Below the pieces are notes generated by a model. That model did no database searches and was not told the DNA's origin. It worked only from the letters and a program-made list of their open reading frames with translations. From JAGWBJ01 sp964291465 (GTDB lineage Bacteria > Chloroflexota > Dehalococcoidia > Lucifugimonadales > JAGWBF01), in NCBI GenBank assembly GCA_964291465.2, contig OZ219937.1:124001-188000 (forward strand): 64,000 nucleotides of DNA, written 5' to 3'. The position numbers were made by a program, and so were the translations under genes. Positions 26,216 through 35,328 of the stretch are shown here, in pieces; the first letter of the stretch is position 1, and every line of letters starts with the position of its first letter.

Positions 26216-27139
26216 CTACGCCTGTCCGATGTCCCGGTAGGCGGAGAGAGCGGCGGTGATGCCGTCCCCGACGGCGGTGCCGAGCTGTCGGTAAGAGTCT
26301 ACGCGGATGTCGCCGGCCGCGTAGACGCCGGGTATGGAAGTCCGCATGTTGGCGTCGACGTATATGTGCCCGGTCTCGTCGAGGGGCACCTGGCCCTGGA
26401 GGAAGTCGCTGTTGGACGTAAACCCGATGTAGATGAAGGCCGCGGAGGCCGGATAGTCGTAGGCGTCGCCGGTCTTCAGGTCCCTGACCCTCACGGCTTC
26501 CACGACGCCGTTGCCCTTTATCTCCTCCACTACGTGGCTCCACAGGAACTCGAACTTGGGGTTCTCCAGGGCCCGCTGCTGGAGAATGCGGCTGGCCCGA
26601 AGCTCGTCGCGCCGGTGGACCACCGTCACCCGGTTGACGATGCCGGCCAGATACGACCCCTCGTCCAGGGCGGCGTCGCCCCCGCCCACGACCACGACGT
26701 CCTCGCCCTTGAAGAAGTTCCCGTCGCACACGGCGCAGTAGGAGACGCCCCTGCCCGACAGCTCCTCCTCCCCGGGGACGCCGAGCTTCCTGTGGGACCC
26801 GCCCGTGGCGATGATCAGGCCCCTGGTGGAGAGGGAGCCGTCGTCGGTGACGACGGTCTTGACCGGCCCCGCCAAGTCCCGCACCTCCGTGACCTGCTCG
26901 TGCCTCATCTCGGCGCCGTACTTGGACGAGTGCTCGCACAGCAGACGCGACAGCTCGGGGCCGCTGACGCCGTCGGGGAAGCCGGGGTAGTTCTCTATGA
27001 CGTCAGTGACCAGTATCTGACCGCCGCAAGAGAGGCCGTCGAGGACGAGGGTCTTCAGCATGGCCCTGCCAGCGTAGATGGCGGCGCTGAGGCCGGCGGC
27101 CCCTCCGCCGAGGATCACCAGGTCGTAGTCGGTGTCCAT
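26216..27139 (-). CDS. trxB: Thioredoxin-disulfide reductase
   Basis: A 307-residue flavoenzyme that reduces thioredoxin with NADPH. The FAD-binding LVILGGGAAGLSAAIYAGRA, the redox motif CAVCDG (about residues 134-139), the NAD(P)-binding VVVVGGGDAALDEG and the terminal GVYAAGDIR are in the expected order. It is the last gene of the htpX-epimerase-trxB minus-strand operon, 22 bases after the epimerase gene, and converges on the TSUP permease gene. NADH or other dinucleotide use cannot be excluded. Confidence 0.93.
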   Translation of the reverse strand: MDTDYDLVILGGGAAGLSAAIYAGRAMLKTLVLDGLSCGGQILVTDVIENYPGFPDGVSGPELSRLLCEHSSKYGAEMRHEQVTEVRDLAGPVKTVVTDDGSLSTRGLIIATGGSHRKLGVPGEEELSGRGVSYCAVCDGNFFKGEDVVVVGGGDAALDEGSYLAGIVNRVTVVHRRDELRASRILQQRALENPKFEFLWSHVVEEIKGNGVVEAVRVRDLKTGDAYDYPASAAFIYIGFTSNSDFLQGQVPLDETGHIYVDANMRTSIPGVYAAGDIRVDSYRQLGTAVGDGITAALSAYRDIGQA

Positions 27140-27161
27140 GCGAGCACCCCCCAGGGGATGA

Positions 27162-28100
27162 CTAGCCGGGAGGGCGGACGGTGGAGCGGAAGTACTCCAC
27201 CGTGGCCGCCAGCCCGTCCTCGAGGCTCAGCGCGGGCTCCCACCCCAGCTCCCGGCGCAGGCGGGAGCTGTCCAGGCTTACCTTGAACACCTCGTTGCGC
27301 CTGGCGGGGGCGGTCACCTGGTTCCACCTGTACCTGGTGATGCCCTTCAGGAGCTCGAAGATCCGGTTGATGGAGGTGCCCACCCCCGTCCCCACGTTGT
27401 AGGCGCCGGAGCCCTTCTCCATCGCCAGCATGTTGGCTTCCACGACGTCGCTCACGGCGACGAAGTCACGCTCCTGCTCCCCGGTGCCGAAGATCCTTGG
27501 CTGCCCGCCCTCCAGCATGGCCCTGATGAAGATGGCCACGACCCCGGCCTCTCCATGGGGGTCCTGCCTGGGGCCGTACACGTTGCCGTACCGCAGGGTG
27601 ACGTAGTTGAGCCGGAAGGTCTTCCGGTACAGCTCCAGGTACGCTTCCGCGGCGAACTTGGAGAGGGCGTAGGGCGACAGGGGATTGACCGGGTGGGACT
27701 CGTCGCAGGGGGTACGCTCGGGCTCCCCGTATATGGTGCCGCCCGACGAGGAGAATATGAAGCGCTCCACCCCATAGGACCGGGACAACTCAACGAGGCG
27801 CAGGGTGCCCTGTATGTTGATGGCCGCGTCCTTCAGGGGGTCCCGCACGGAGTCGGCCACGCTTATCTGGGCCGCGTGGTGGTTTACGACCTGGGGCTGC
27901 TCCCGCTGGAATATCTCTTCCACCGCGGGCTGGGTGATGCTGGTGTGGTAGAACTTGGCGGCCTTGTTGAGGTTCCTCAGATGGCCCGTGGTCAGGTCGT
28001 CGACGACCACGACCCGGTGACCCAGCTCGACGTACCTGTCAACCAGGTGGGAGCCTATGAAGCCGGCCCCGCCCGTGACTAGGACGGTCCTCTGTCTCAA
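27162..28100 (-). CDS. NAD-dependent epimerase/dehydratase (GalE-like, extended SDR)
   Basis: A 312-residue sugar-nucleotide enzyme. The Rossmann motif VTGGAGFIGSHLVD opens the protein, and the catalytic residues are SSSGGTIYG (Ser/Thr) and YALSKFAAE (YxxxK). The terminal LGWEPALSLEDGL is typical of UDP-glucose/galactose 4-epimerase-like proteins, but dTDP-glucose or GDP-sugar epimerases are possible. The start is TTG 28100, nine bases after the htpX stop. It probably supplies sugars for envelope polysaccharide; nothing nearby names the pathway. Confidence 0.87.
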   Translation of the reverse strand: MRQRTVLVTGGAGFIGSHLVDRYVELGHRVVVVDDLTTGHLRNLNKAAKFYHTSITQPAVEEIFQREQPQVVNHHAAQISVADSVRDPLKDAAINIQGTLRLVELSRSYGVERFIFSSSGGTIYGEPERTPCDESHPVNPLSPYALSKFAAEAYLELYRKTFRLNYVTLRYGNVYGPRQDPHGEAGVVAIFIRAMLEGGQPRIFGTGEQERDFVAVSDVVEANMLAMEKGSGAYNVGTGVGTSINRIFELLKGITRYRWNQVTAPARRNEVFKVSLDSSRLRRELGWEPALSLEDGLAATVEYFRSTVRPPG

Positions 28101-28109
28101 GGGGCGCGC

Positions 28110-29021
28110 CTACCACCCGGAGCTCATGGCCCTGAGCCGCTTCACCCGGTCGGCGATGGGAGGGTGAGTGGAGAAGAGGCCGGACATGCCTCCCCGCGCC
28201 GCCATGCCGGCGCCGGAGTCCGGGTCCTTCCTCAGCGGGTTCACTATGTAGAGGTGGGCCACGGCCTCGTTCACCTTCATGGGGCGCCGGATGGTCCCCG
28301 TCTCCAGCTTCTCCAGGGCGTTGGCAAGGGCCAGGGGATTCCCCGAGGTGTGGGCGCCGGTGGAGTCCGCCTGGTACTCCCGGGCGCGTGATATGGCCAG
28401 GCGGATCACCGTGGCGACGAGGGGGAGCACGATTATGACGACGAGCAGGCCGACGATGCCGACGATGGCCCCGTAGCCTCCTCCTCCGCCTCCCCTGTCC
28501 CGGCCCCCGAAGCCGCCGAAGAACATGGCGAACTGGGCCACCATGGCAATGAGCCCGATGGCCATTGCCATGGTGGCGACCATGGTCATTATCAGGGTGT
28601 CCCTGTTGCCCACGTGGGCAAGCTCGTGGGCGATCACGGCCCCCAGCTCGTCGCGGTTGAGGAGCCGGCGGATGCCCGTAGTCACGGCTATGGTGGCGTT
28701 CTTGGGGTTGCGTCCGGTGGCAAAGGCGTTGGGAGAGTCGTTGTTGATGACGTACACCTTGGGCTTGGGTATCCCGGCCTTCTGGACCTGGTCGTCCACG
28801 ATGGCGTGCAGCTCCCTGTCCTCGTGCTCGGACACCTGGTGGGCGCCGGCCATGCGCAGGGCGAGCTGGTCGCTCTTCCAGTAGGCGAAGAAGTTCAGCG
28901 CCAGGGCGATGAAGAGGAACACGATGATTCCCACGATGCTGCCGCCGAAGGCGAAGTAGCCCGCCAGCAGCAGCACGGCGCTGAGGGCGAGCATCAGCAC
29001 AAAGGTCTTGATGGTGTTCAC
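28110..29021 (-). CDS. htpX: Zinc metalloprotease HtpX homologue
   Basis: A 303-residue membrane protease for quality control of membrane proteins. Two N-terminal transmembrane helices are followed by the zinc motif HELAHVGNRD (HExxH) at about residues 132-141, two more helices around a Gly-rich loop, and the downstream zinc ligand in SRAREYQADSTGA. The start is GTG 29021 with AGGT upstream. It is the first gene of a three-gene operon with a GalE-like epimerase and trxB, driven by an extended -10 promoter at 29076-29084. Confidence 0.93.
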   Translation of the reverse strand: MNTIKTFVLMLALSAVLLLAGYFAFGGSIVGIIVFLFIALALNFFAYWKSDQLALRMAGAHQVSEHEDRELHAIVDDQVQKAGIPKPKVYVINNDSPNAFATGRNPKNATIAVTTGIRRLLNRDELGAVIAHELAHVGNRDTLIMTMVATMAMAIGLIAMVAQFAMFFGGFGGRDRGGGGGGYGAIVGIVGLLVVIIVLPLVATVIRLAISRAREYQADSTGAHTSGNPLALANALEKLETGTIRRPMKVNEAVAHLYIVNPLRKDPDSGAGMAARGGMSGLFSTHPPIADRVKRLRAMSSGW

Positions 29022-29075
29022 GGTTGCTTACCTCGATGCAGTAGAGGTGGGTTTGCGACGCAGGCCGACGTTACT

Positions 29076-29084
29076 ATTATAGCA
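29076..29084 (-). promoter_or_regulatory. Extended -10 promoter of htpX
   Basis: On the minus strand TGC followed by a perfect TATAAT. The predicted start near 29069 gives a leader of about 48 bases. No good -35 box is visible, as expected for extended -10 promoters. Confidence 0.6.
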
Positions 29085-29133
29085 TTCTCGGCCCCTGGAC
29101 TGGATGCGGCCGCGCCCAAGGCTCCGGGATTGG

Positions 29134-29153
29134 ATACCCGCTTTCGCGGGTAT
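29134..29153. repeat. REP-like hairpin
   Basis: ATACCCGC, loop TTTC, GCGGGTAT, followed by GACGG. It resembles the dispersed CCCGCTTTCGCGGG(A/T)ATGACGG palindromes of many bacterial genomes. A GCCGGAACGACGG core lies 65 bases further at 29218-29230, related to repeats at 33247 and 57040. Confidence 0.65.
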
Positions 29154-29270
29154 GACGGTTATGCAACGGTCTCCGAAAGGGGAGGCCAGGCTGCCCCACC
29201 CACGGGTCCCGCCCTTTGCCGGAACGACGGGTTGAGGGGTTCGCGGAGCGCCGGCAAGGGTGAACACGCC

Positions 29271-30680
29271 CTAGCCCGAGTACCGGAACCCCTTGCCCAC
29301 CCGGTCGCGGTTGAGGCGGCGGTTCAGGTGCAGGCCCTCCAGGACGAACTCCGCCGCGGAGGCTATCTCCTCGGGGGTGTCTCCGACGCCCAGGCGGCCG
29401 ACGGCGCCGGACAGCCCAGCGACCTGGTCCATCAGCTTCACGTACTCCCCAGAGGGGAGCTCGCTGCCGGTCTCGACGGTCAGGCCTTCTTCGAAGGATT
29501 GGACCAAGTCTTCCAGGGGACCGAGGGACTCGCCGTCGAAGTACCGGCCAAAGGTGTTCAGGACCGCCCGCCGGCACAGGTCGTCCATAACCCTGGCCTC
29601 CCGGCCCTCCTCGAAGGTCTCCAGCTCGACCTTGCCGGTGAAGGAGGCGATTATGTAGGGCAGGTCGCTCAAACGGGGGCTGACCAGCTTCTCTCCCAGG
29701 ATAATGGACCGGCGGAGGGCGTTGCCGATGACCGTCTCGTAGTTGGCGATGGAGACCCGCACACTGACCCCGGACCGCTGGTTGATCTCGGGGCTGCGGC
29801 GGGCCAGGGAGGTTATCTCGGCGACCACCTCGCGCATGTACCGGGGCGTGGTGGCGCCCGCCTCCCGGAGGAGGGGGGAGCACTCCTGCTCCATGATAGC
29901 GATCTCTTCCTCGACGGTCCTGGGGTAGTGGGTCCTTATCTGGGCCCCGTAACGGTCCTTGAGGGGGGTGATGATGCGCCCCCGGTTGGTGTAGTCCTCG
30001 GGGTTGGCGGTGGCGATGACGTAGATGTCCAGAGGCAGGCGGACGCGGTAGCCCCTTATCTGCACGTCCCGCTCTTCCATGAGGTTGAACATGCCCACCT
30101 GGATGCGCTCGGCCAGGTCTGGCAGCTCGTTGATGGAGAATATCCCCCGGTTGGTCCTGGGGATGAGGCCGTGGTGGATGGTGAGCTCGTCGGAGAGGTA
30201 GCGGCCCTCGGCCACCTTGATGGGGTCCACGTCGCCGATGAGGTCGGCGATGGAGATGTCTGGGGTGGCCAGCTTCTCCGAGTAGCGGGCGTCCCGGGGG
30301 AGCCAGTCGACCTCCAGGCCGTCGCCCTCCCGTTCCACCCTGTCGCGGCAGGCCCGGCATATGGGAGACCGGGGGTTGTCGTTGATCTCGCAGCCGGCCA
30401 CCACGGGGACCTGGTCGTCGAGCAAGGCGACCATGTTGCGGATGAGGCGGGTCTTGGCCTGGCCCCGCTCGCCGAGGAGGACGATGTCCTGGCCGGCGAG
30501 GATGGCGTTCTCGACCTGAGGGACGACGGTGTCATCGAACCCGACGATGCCAGGGAAGAGAAGCTCCCTCCTGGCGAGCTTCCTCACCAGGTTCTTCCGC
30601 ATCTCCTCACGGACCGACAGGACCCTGTACCGGCTGCGCTTGAGGTCCCCCAGGGTCCTGGCCCTGGTCTTGGAGGGCAT
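29271..30680 (-). CDS. AAA+ ATPase, magnesium-chelatase ChlI / MoxR-like
   Basis: A 469-residue ATPase. Walker A is GERGQAKTRL, Walker B GIFSINELPDL, and ATANPEDYTNRGRIITPLKDR is the sensor segment typical of the ChlI/BchI and MoxR group. A small cysteine cluster (CEINDNPRSPICRACRDR, about residues 117-134) is inserted after Walker A, as in a subgroup annotated as sigma-54-interacting or magnesium-chelatase-like. These ATPases normally work with a von Willebrand A domain protein, but no such gene is adjacent. The ATG lies two bases after the EF-G-like stop, so they are co-transcribed. Confidence 0.8.
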   Translation of the reverse strand: MPSKTRARTLGDLKRSRYRVLSVREEMRKNLVRKLARRELLFPGIVGFDDTVVPQVENAILAGQDIVLLGERGQAKTRLIRNMVALLDDQVPVVAGCEINDNPRSPICRACRDRVEREGDGLEVDWLPRDARYSEKLATPDISIADLIGDVDPIKVAEGRYLSDELTIHHGLIPRTNRGIFSINELPDLAERIQVGMFNLMEERDVQIRGYRVRLPLDIYVIATANPEDYTNRGRIITPLKDRYGAQIRTHYPRTVEEEIAIMEQECSPLLREAGATTPRYMREVVAEITSLARRSPEINQRSGVSVRVSIANYETVIGNALRRSIILGEKLVSPRLSDLPYIIASFTGKVELETFEEGREARVMDDLCRRAVLNTFGRYFDGESLGPLEDLVQSFEEGLTVETGSELPSGEYVKLMDQVAGLSGAVGRLGVGDTPEEIASAAEFVLEGLHLNRRLNRDRVGKGFRYSG

Positions 30681-30682
30681 TG

Positions 30683-32713
30683 TTACGCCTTGGCCTTCTT
30701 GGCCTCCTCCACCAGCCGCTGGGTCATCTGGGCGGGGGCGCCCTCGTAGTGGTCGAACTCCAGGGAGTAGGTGCCGCGCCCCTGGGTCTGGGAGCGGAGG
30801 TCGGTGGCGTAGCGAAGGAGCTCGGCCTGGGGCGCTTCGGCCTCTATGATGGTGTCGCCGTCCTCTGGGGTCATCCCTATGATCCTGCCGCGCTTGCTGT
30901 TCAGGTCCCCGATGACGTCTCCTGTGAACACGTCGGGCACCCTGACGGTGAGCTTCATCACGGGCTCCAGCAGCAGGGGCTGGGCGTCGGCCACGCCCTT
31001 CCGGGCGGCGTAGGAGCCGGCGATCTCGAAGCAGATGCCCGAGGAGTCCACGTCGTGGAAGCTGCCGTCATAGAGGACGGCCTTCAGGTCCACCACGGGA
31101 TAGCCCGCGAGGACGCCCTCCTGCAGGGCCTTGGCTATCCCCTTCTCGGTGGGGCCTATGTACTCCTTGGGCACGGAGCCGCCCACGACCTCCGCGCCAA
31201 ACTGGAAGCCCTCGCCGCGCTCCAAGGGCTCCAGGCGCAGGAGGACGTGGCCGTACTGGCCGTGGCCTCCGGTCTGCTTCTTGTGCTTGTACTCGGCCTT
31301 GGCGACGGTGGTGATGGTCTCCTTGTAGGGGACCTTCGGAAGGGTGAGGCCGAGCTCGGTGCCGAACTTGCGCTTCACCCGCTCGACGGCCACCTCCAAG
31401 TGGGCGTCGCCAAGCCCCGAGATGAGGGTCTCGTTGGTGTCGGGCTCCCGGGACATGCGAAGGCTGGGGTCCTCCTCCACGATGCGGGCCAGGGACATGG
31501 ACATCTTGTCCACGTCGGCCTTGGTCTTGGGATACACGGACATGGTGTAGTAACCCACCGGGAAGGTGGGGGGCTCGAAGGCCAGGGAGCCGTCCCGCTG
31601 GGAGAGGGTGTCCCCGGTGACGGTGGCGCTCAGCTTGGAGATGGCCCCCATGTCTCCGGGACCGACTTCGGTGACCTGCTCCTGGGTCTTCCCCCGGAGG
31701 AGGTATACCTGGCCGATGCGCTCGCTCTGGTCGCGGGCCTGGTTCCACACCTCGGAGTTGCTCCTCAGGGTGCCGCCGTAGACCCTGAAGACCGAGAGCT
31801 TGCCGACGAAGGGGTCGGCGGTAGTCTTGAAGACGAAGGCGGCCAGGGGCGCGTCGGGGTTGAGGGACACGTCCACCTCGTCGCCGGAGGGGCCGGAGGC
31901 GGCGGGGGCCGGGGCCTCGGCGGGGGAGGGCAGATAATCTATGGCCGCCTTCAGGAGCTCCTCGACCCCCAGGTTCATGGCGGCGGACCCGACGAGCACG
32001 GGGACGAGGTCGGCCGCGACCACGGCCTTCCGAGCGGCGGCCACGAGGTCGGCGTTGGAGATCTCCTCGCCCTCCAGGTACCGGGTGGCCAGATCGTCGT
32101 CGGTCTCGGCCACCGCCTCCACCAGCCGCTCCCTGCCCTCCTGGACCCGGTCGGACACCTCAGGGGGAAGGTCGGCGGGCGGGTCCAACAGGTCGACCAC
32201 GCCCTCAAAGCTCTGGTCCGCGCCGATGGGAACCTGGAAGGCGACGCACTTGCGGCCGAACTGGGCCTCGATCTGGTCCAGGGTGCGGTAGAAGTCGGCG
32301 TTCTCCCGGTCCATCTTGTTGACGAAGAACATGCGGGGCAGGCCTGCCTCTTCGCAGCGGTTCCAGCCGCGGTCGGTGCCAACCTCGACTCCCGAGGGGG
32401 CGGCGACGGGTATTATGACGGCCTCCACAACGCGCAAGGCCGACACGACCTCGCCGATGAAGTCGTCGTAACCGGGGGTGTCCAGGAGGTTCACCTTGTA
32501 GCCGCCGGCGGTCAGGGGAATCAACGCCGTCTGGATGCTGCTGGCCCGCTTGTTCTCCTCGGGCTCGTAGTCGGAGATGGTGTTGCCCTCCTCCACGTTG
32601 CCGATGCGGGTGACGACCTTGGCGTTGAAGAGCAACGCCTCGCACAGGGACGTCTTTCCCGCCCCGCTGTGAGATACGAGAGCTATATTGCGAATCTTGC
32701 CGGCGTCAGTCAT
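30683..32713 (-). CDS. Elongation factor G-like GTPase (EF-G-2 type)
   Basis: A 676-residue translational GTPase. The P-loop reads SHSGAGKTSL in place of the AHIDAGKTT of canonical EF-G, placing it with the EF-G-2 paralogues known from Thermus. DTPGYDDF is the G3 motif, NKMDRE is G4, and the C-terminal ends with ...RLVEEAKKAKA. GTP binding is well supported; whether it translocates ribosomes or acts in stress or recycling is unknown. ATG 32713 is preferred to TTG 32725, which abuts a G run. It heads a two-gene operon with an AAA+ ATPase. Confidence 0.87.
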   Translation of the reverse strand: MTDAGKIRNIALVSHSGAGKTSLCEALLFNAKVVTRIGNVEEGNTISDYEPEENKRASSIQTALIPLTAGGYKVNLLDTPGYDDFIGEVVSALRVVEAVIIPVAAPSGVEVGTDRGWNRCEEAGLPRMFFVNKMDRENADFYRTLDQIEAQFGRKCVAFQVPIGADQSFEGVVDLLDPPADLPPEVSDRVQEGRERLVEAVAETDDDLATRYLEGEEISNADLVAAARKAVVAADLVPVLVGSAAMNLGVEELLKAAIDYLPSPAEAPAPAASGPSGDEVDVSLNPDAPLAAFVFKTTADPFVGKLSVFRVYGGTLRSNSEVWNQARDQSERIGQVYLLRGKTQEQVTEVGPGDMGAISKLSATVTGDTLSQRDGSLAFEPPTFPVGYYTMSVYPKTKADVDKMSMSLARIVEEDPSLRMSREPDTNETLISGLGDAHLEVAVERVKRKFGTELGLTLPKVPYKETITTVAKAEYKHKKQTGGHGQYGHVLLRLEPLERGEGFQFGAEVVGGSVPKEYIGPTEKGIAKALQEGVLAGYPVVDLKAVLYDGSFHDVDSSGICFEIAGSYAARKGVADAQPLLLEPVMKLTVRVPDVFTGDVIGDLNSKRGRIIGMTPEDGDTIIEAEAPQAELLRYATDLRSQTQGRGTYSLEFDHYEGAPAQMTQRLVEEAKKAKA

Positions 32714-32788
32714 GGATACTGCCAACCCCCCTACAGCCGAGTGTCCCGCTCACCGGGCCGGACCCGCTGATGGGACTCAAGGCCGTCA

Positions 32789-32833
32789 TTGTGCCACTTG
32801 GGCGTATACCATCCGGGCGTGTGCCATCTGGGC
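32789..32833. repeat. Three 15-bp tandem imperfect repeats upstream of the EF-G-like gene
   Basis: Read on the minus strand: GCCCAGATGGCACAC, GCCCGGATGGTATAC and GCCCAAGTGGCACAA, directly adjacent. They lie between the candidate -10 box and the start codon of the EF-G-like gene, so they could be an iteron-type regulator site or leader structure. Confidence 0.6.
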
Positions 32834-33235
32834 CTATTTTAGCCAAAGCCCCGATGCAGCGCAACGGTCGGCCGGGGCGCCAGAGCGTCGCGAGATTCCG
32901 CGGGCGAAAGAGCGGAGGCGAAGGCGACATTCGTTTCCTGTTTGGAACAAATAAGGGTCAATTCGGCCCCAGGCGTGAAAACGGGCCCGCCAGCTACGGG
33001 AATTGTCTCTGGAACAAATGGGAACGAATCTGACATAGGGCCCGCTCCTGTGGGAACGGCCGACGGCGGTCCTTTGGCGTCCGGCGTCCATGGAGTCAAT
33101 TTAGGGATTGGCCCTCGGGACTGTCAAGGGAGAAGTGTCGAAGGGGTGGTGGGCCGAAGCGGGCGTCGATAGCCAGCCGCCGATTCTTGCTGGTCCTGCA
33201 TTCGGCCCATCCGGGTGAGGCCCCCCACACCTGGG

Positions 33236-33253
33236 TTCCGGCCTGCGCCGGAA
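33236..33253. repeat. REP-like hairpin with GCCGGAACGACGG core
   Basis: TTCCGGC, loop CTGC, GCCGGAA, followed by CGACGG. The 13-base core GCCGGAACGACGG recurs at 29218-29230 and 57040-57052, always between genes. Confidence 0.7.
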
Positions 33254-33387
33254 CGACGGCATGGAGGGGACCGCGATGTTCGTCCCCGGGCGTGGCGAGT
33301 GAATGGGCGGGGCTCGGGGTGACGTTCGGGGGCTTTGGACGACGTGTGGGGGCTCGGCGCGACGAGGGAAGGCCCAGAATTGCGGTG

Positions 33388-33396
33388 TGCTATGCT
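33388..33396 (+). promoter_or_regulatory. Extended -10 promoter of the HExxH gene
   Basis: TGC followed by TATGCT, ending 11 bases before the ATG at 33408. The predicted leader is only about five bases, although an AGG also lies close to the start codon. Confidence 0.45.
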
Positions 33397-33407
33397 GGAA
33401 GCAGGAT

Positions 33408-34702
33408 ATGCGCCGGTTGACACGTGTCCCAGCCGCCTTCTTCCTCGCCCTGTTGCTCTTCCTGGTGGCGGGGGACGCGCTGCGGCTGTCGCCGGTGGAG
33501 CTGGCTTCCGCCCCGTACCGGTACGCGCTGCTGGAGTGGGAGATATCCCACCTGCCGGACAAGTGGGCCCACAAGCTGCGGAGCATCCTTCCCATGGGCC
33601 CGAGCAGCCGGGAGGGACGGCTGGAGGAGCTGCAGCGCTATTTCCGGCTGGGCCAGGAGATTCGAAGCCTGGAACGGGAGCAGGAGCAGACCAGGATCAG
33701 GGACGGTCCGGAGGCCGTCGATGGGGGGAACAGGCCGACAGGGCGGCGGCCCTGTCGGAGAGGCTGCGGGAGCTGCGGAGGACCCGGTCCGCCCTGAGGG
33801 CGGACGTGGAGGAGACCCTGGAGACGGAGGTCGGCAACGCGCTGTCGGCAGAGGGGTTGAAATCGCAGGTGGGACTGCTGCTCCCGCCGGTGGACGTGGC
33901 CCTGACCCGACCGCCCAGGGTGCTGGTGGTCTCGCCGAGGGCAACCATCGAGCGGTCGGAGGGAGTCCTGCTGGAGGCCGACATGGGCATCGACGCCATG
34001 GAGGCCCTGGAGGAGAAGATACTCCGGGAGCAGGACATGGCGGCCCTGGTGGTCAACATAGGGGGCGTGGCGACCTACCCGACGATAGTCACGGACAATA
34101 CGTCCCTCCGCTTCGCCCTGAGGACCGCCGTCCATGAGTGGCTGCACGCGTACTGGTTCTTTCGCCCCCTGGGCTGGAACATCTTCTCCAGCCCTGAGAT
34201 GAACACCCTGAACGAGACGGCGGCGAGCCTGGCGGGGGACGAGGTGGGCGACCGGGTCTTCGAGGCGGTGACGGGGCAGGCCATAGAGGACCCGCCGCCG
34301 CCCCCTCCCCGCGAGGAGGACCCGGACCGGTTCGACTTCCACGCGGAGATGAGGGAGACGCGCCTGGAGGTGGACCGGCTGCTGGAGGAGGGCAGGGTGG
34401 ACGAGGCGGAGGGGTACATGGAGCAGCGCCGCCGGGTGTTCGTGGACCACGGGTACAACATCCGGAAGCTGAACCAGGCCTATTTCGCCTTCCACGGCAG
34501 CTACGCGGACAGTCCGGCCTCGGTAAGCCCCATCGGCGGCCAGGTGGAGCGGGTCCGGGAGGGCAGCGCGTCGGTGGGCGACTTCATACGGACCATGTCG
34601 CGGTTCGGCAACATCCAGGAGTTCAGCGACTACGTGTCGTCCCTGGAGGGGGCTCCTGGGGGCGCCTCCGAGCCCGCGGCGGGGACGGTCCCGGCTTCCT
34701 GA
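33408..34702 (+). CDS. Membrane-anchored HExxH putative zinc peptidase, frameshifted
   Basis: Two overlapping frames form one protein of about 431 residues. The first frame gives an N-terminal anchor (VPAAFFLALLLFLVAGDALRL) and a helical, charged segment; the second, entered near the six-G run at 33723-33728, gives the rest. One added G joins EAVDGG to EQADRAAALSERLREL. The second part holds TAVHEWLHAYWFF (HExxH, about residue 242) and ETAASLAGDEVGDR, a likely third zinc-ligand region. I do not recognise the family; a membrane-bound protease facing outward is the best guess. It ends before ybeY on the same strand. Confidence 0.65.
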
Positions 34703-34755
34703 TTCTCCTGGAGCGCCGGGCTGGAACGCCGGGCGCGCGGGGCGTCATGGATTCC

Positions 34756-34784
34756 TTGAAGGGCCAGGGGGCCTGTGCTATCAT
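34756..34784 (+). promoter_or_regulatory. Promoter of the ybeY-dnaX gene cluster
   Basis: TTGAAG (34756-34761), 17 bases, TATCAT (34779-34784), with an extended -10 TGC in front. Transcription should begin about ten bases before the ybeY ATG. Confidence 0.6.
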
Positions 34785-34801
34785 CCCCGTGCAGGTAATC
34801 T

Positions 34802-35328
34802 ATGCCTAGACGACCACGCCGAACAGTGGATATCGGCGTCCAACCGCCCTTCCGAGGCGACGTATCCGGCGCCTGGCTCAGAGAGATGGCTTCGCGCACC
34901 CTGGACGTGGCGTTGCCTGGCGAAGGCTGCCAGCTCGGCATCGTGATAGCCGACGACGACACCCTGCGGGACCTGAACACGAGGTACCGGGGGTTGGACG
35001 AGGTCACGGACGTGCTCTCCTTCTCCATGACTCACCAGGGACACTGGGAGGGGGAGGGCGACGGTCCCCAACCTCCCGAGGAGGACCCGTTCGTGATGCC
35101 GCCGGGGAGCCCCGTCACCTGGGGGAAGTTATCATCTCGTACCCCCAGGCCGTCCGGCAGGCAGAGGCCGGGCCCCGGGACGTGGAGAGTGAGCTGGCGC
35201 TGCTGGTGGTGCACGGAATACTGCACCTGCTGGGGTTCGACCATATGGAAGCCGGGGAAGAGGCCGAGATGCGGGCCAAGGAGCGGGAGGTGCTCGCCTC
35301 GACGCCCGCCAGGGTGAGTACGGCGTGA
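34802..35328 (+). CDS. ybeY: Endoribonuclease YbeY, frameshifted
   Basis: YbeY is a zinc RNase for 16S rRNA 3'-end maturation and ribosome quality control. The first frame carries VDIGVQPPFRG and DLNTRYRGLDEVTDVLSFSM; the zinc motif VHGILHLLGFDH (HxxxHxxxxxH) lies in the next frame. Adding one base, best in the GGGG run near 35104, restores LGEVIISYPQAVRQAE between them and a product of about 175 residues. Frame two ends at TGA 35326-35328, overlapping the dnaX GTG start by three bases, which supports the repaired frame. Probably a sequence error, because the gene is essential or important in most bacteria. Confidence 0.82.

Larger units (their letters stand above)
32714..33407. other. Repeat-rich intergenic region between divergent EF-G-like and HExxH genes
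   Basis: About 690 bases without a credible gene. From left to right it holds a triple 15-bp repeat (32789-32833) beside a GGCTAAAAT box on the minus strand (about 32834-32842) that may be the EF-G promoter; a pair of related segments beginning TGGAACAAAT (near 32943 and 33010) within an imperfect inverted repeat of about 110 bases; and a REP-like hairpin (33236-33253). Confidence 0.55.

Noticed and set aside
30680..32770. Long plus-strand frame opposite the EF-G-like gene
   Set aside because: The EF-G motifs are on the minus strand; the plus frame lacks recognisable motifs.
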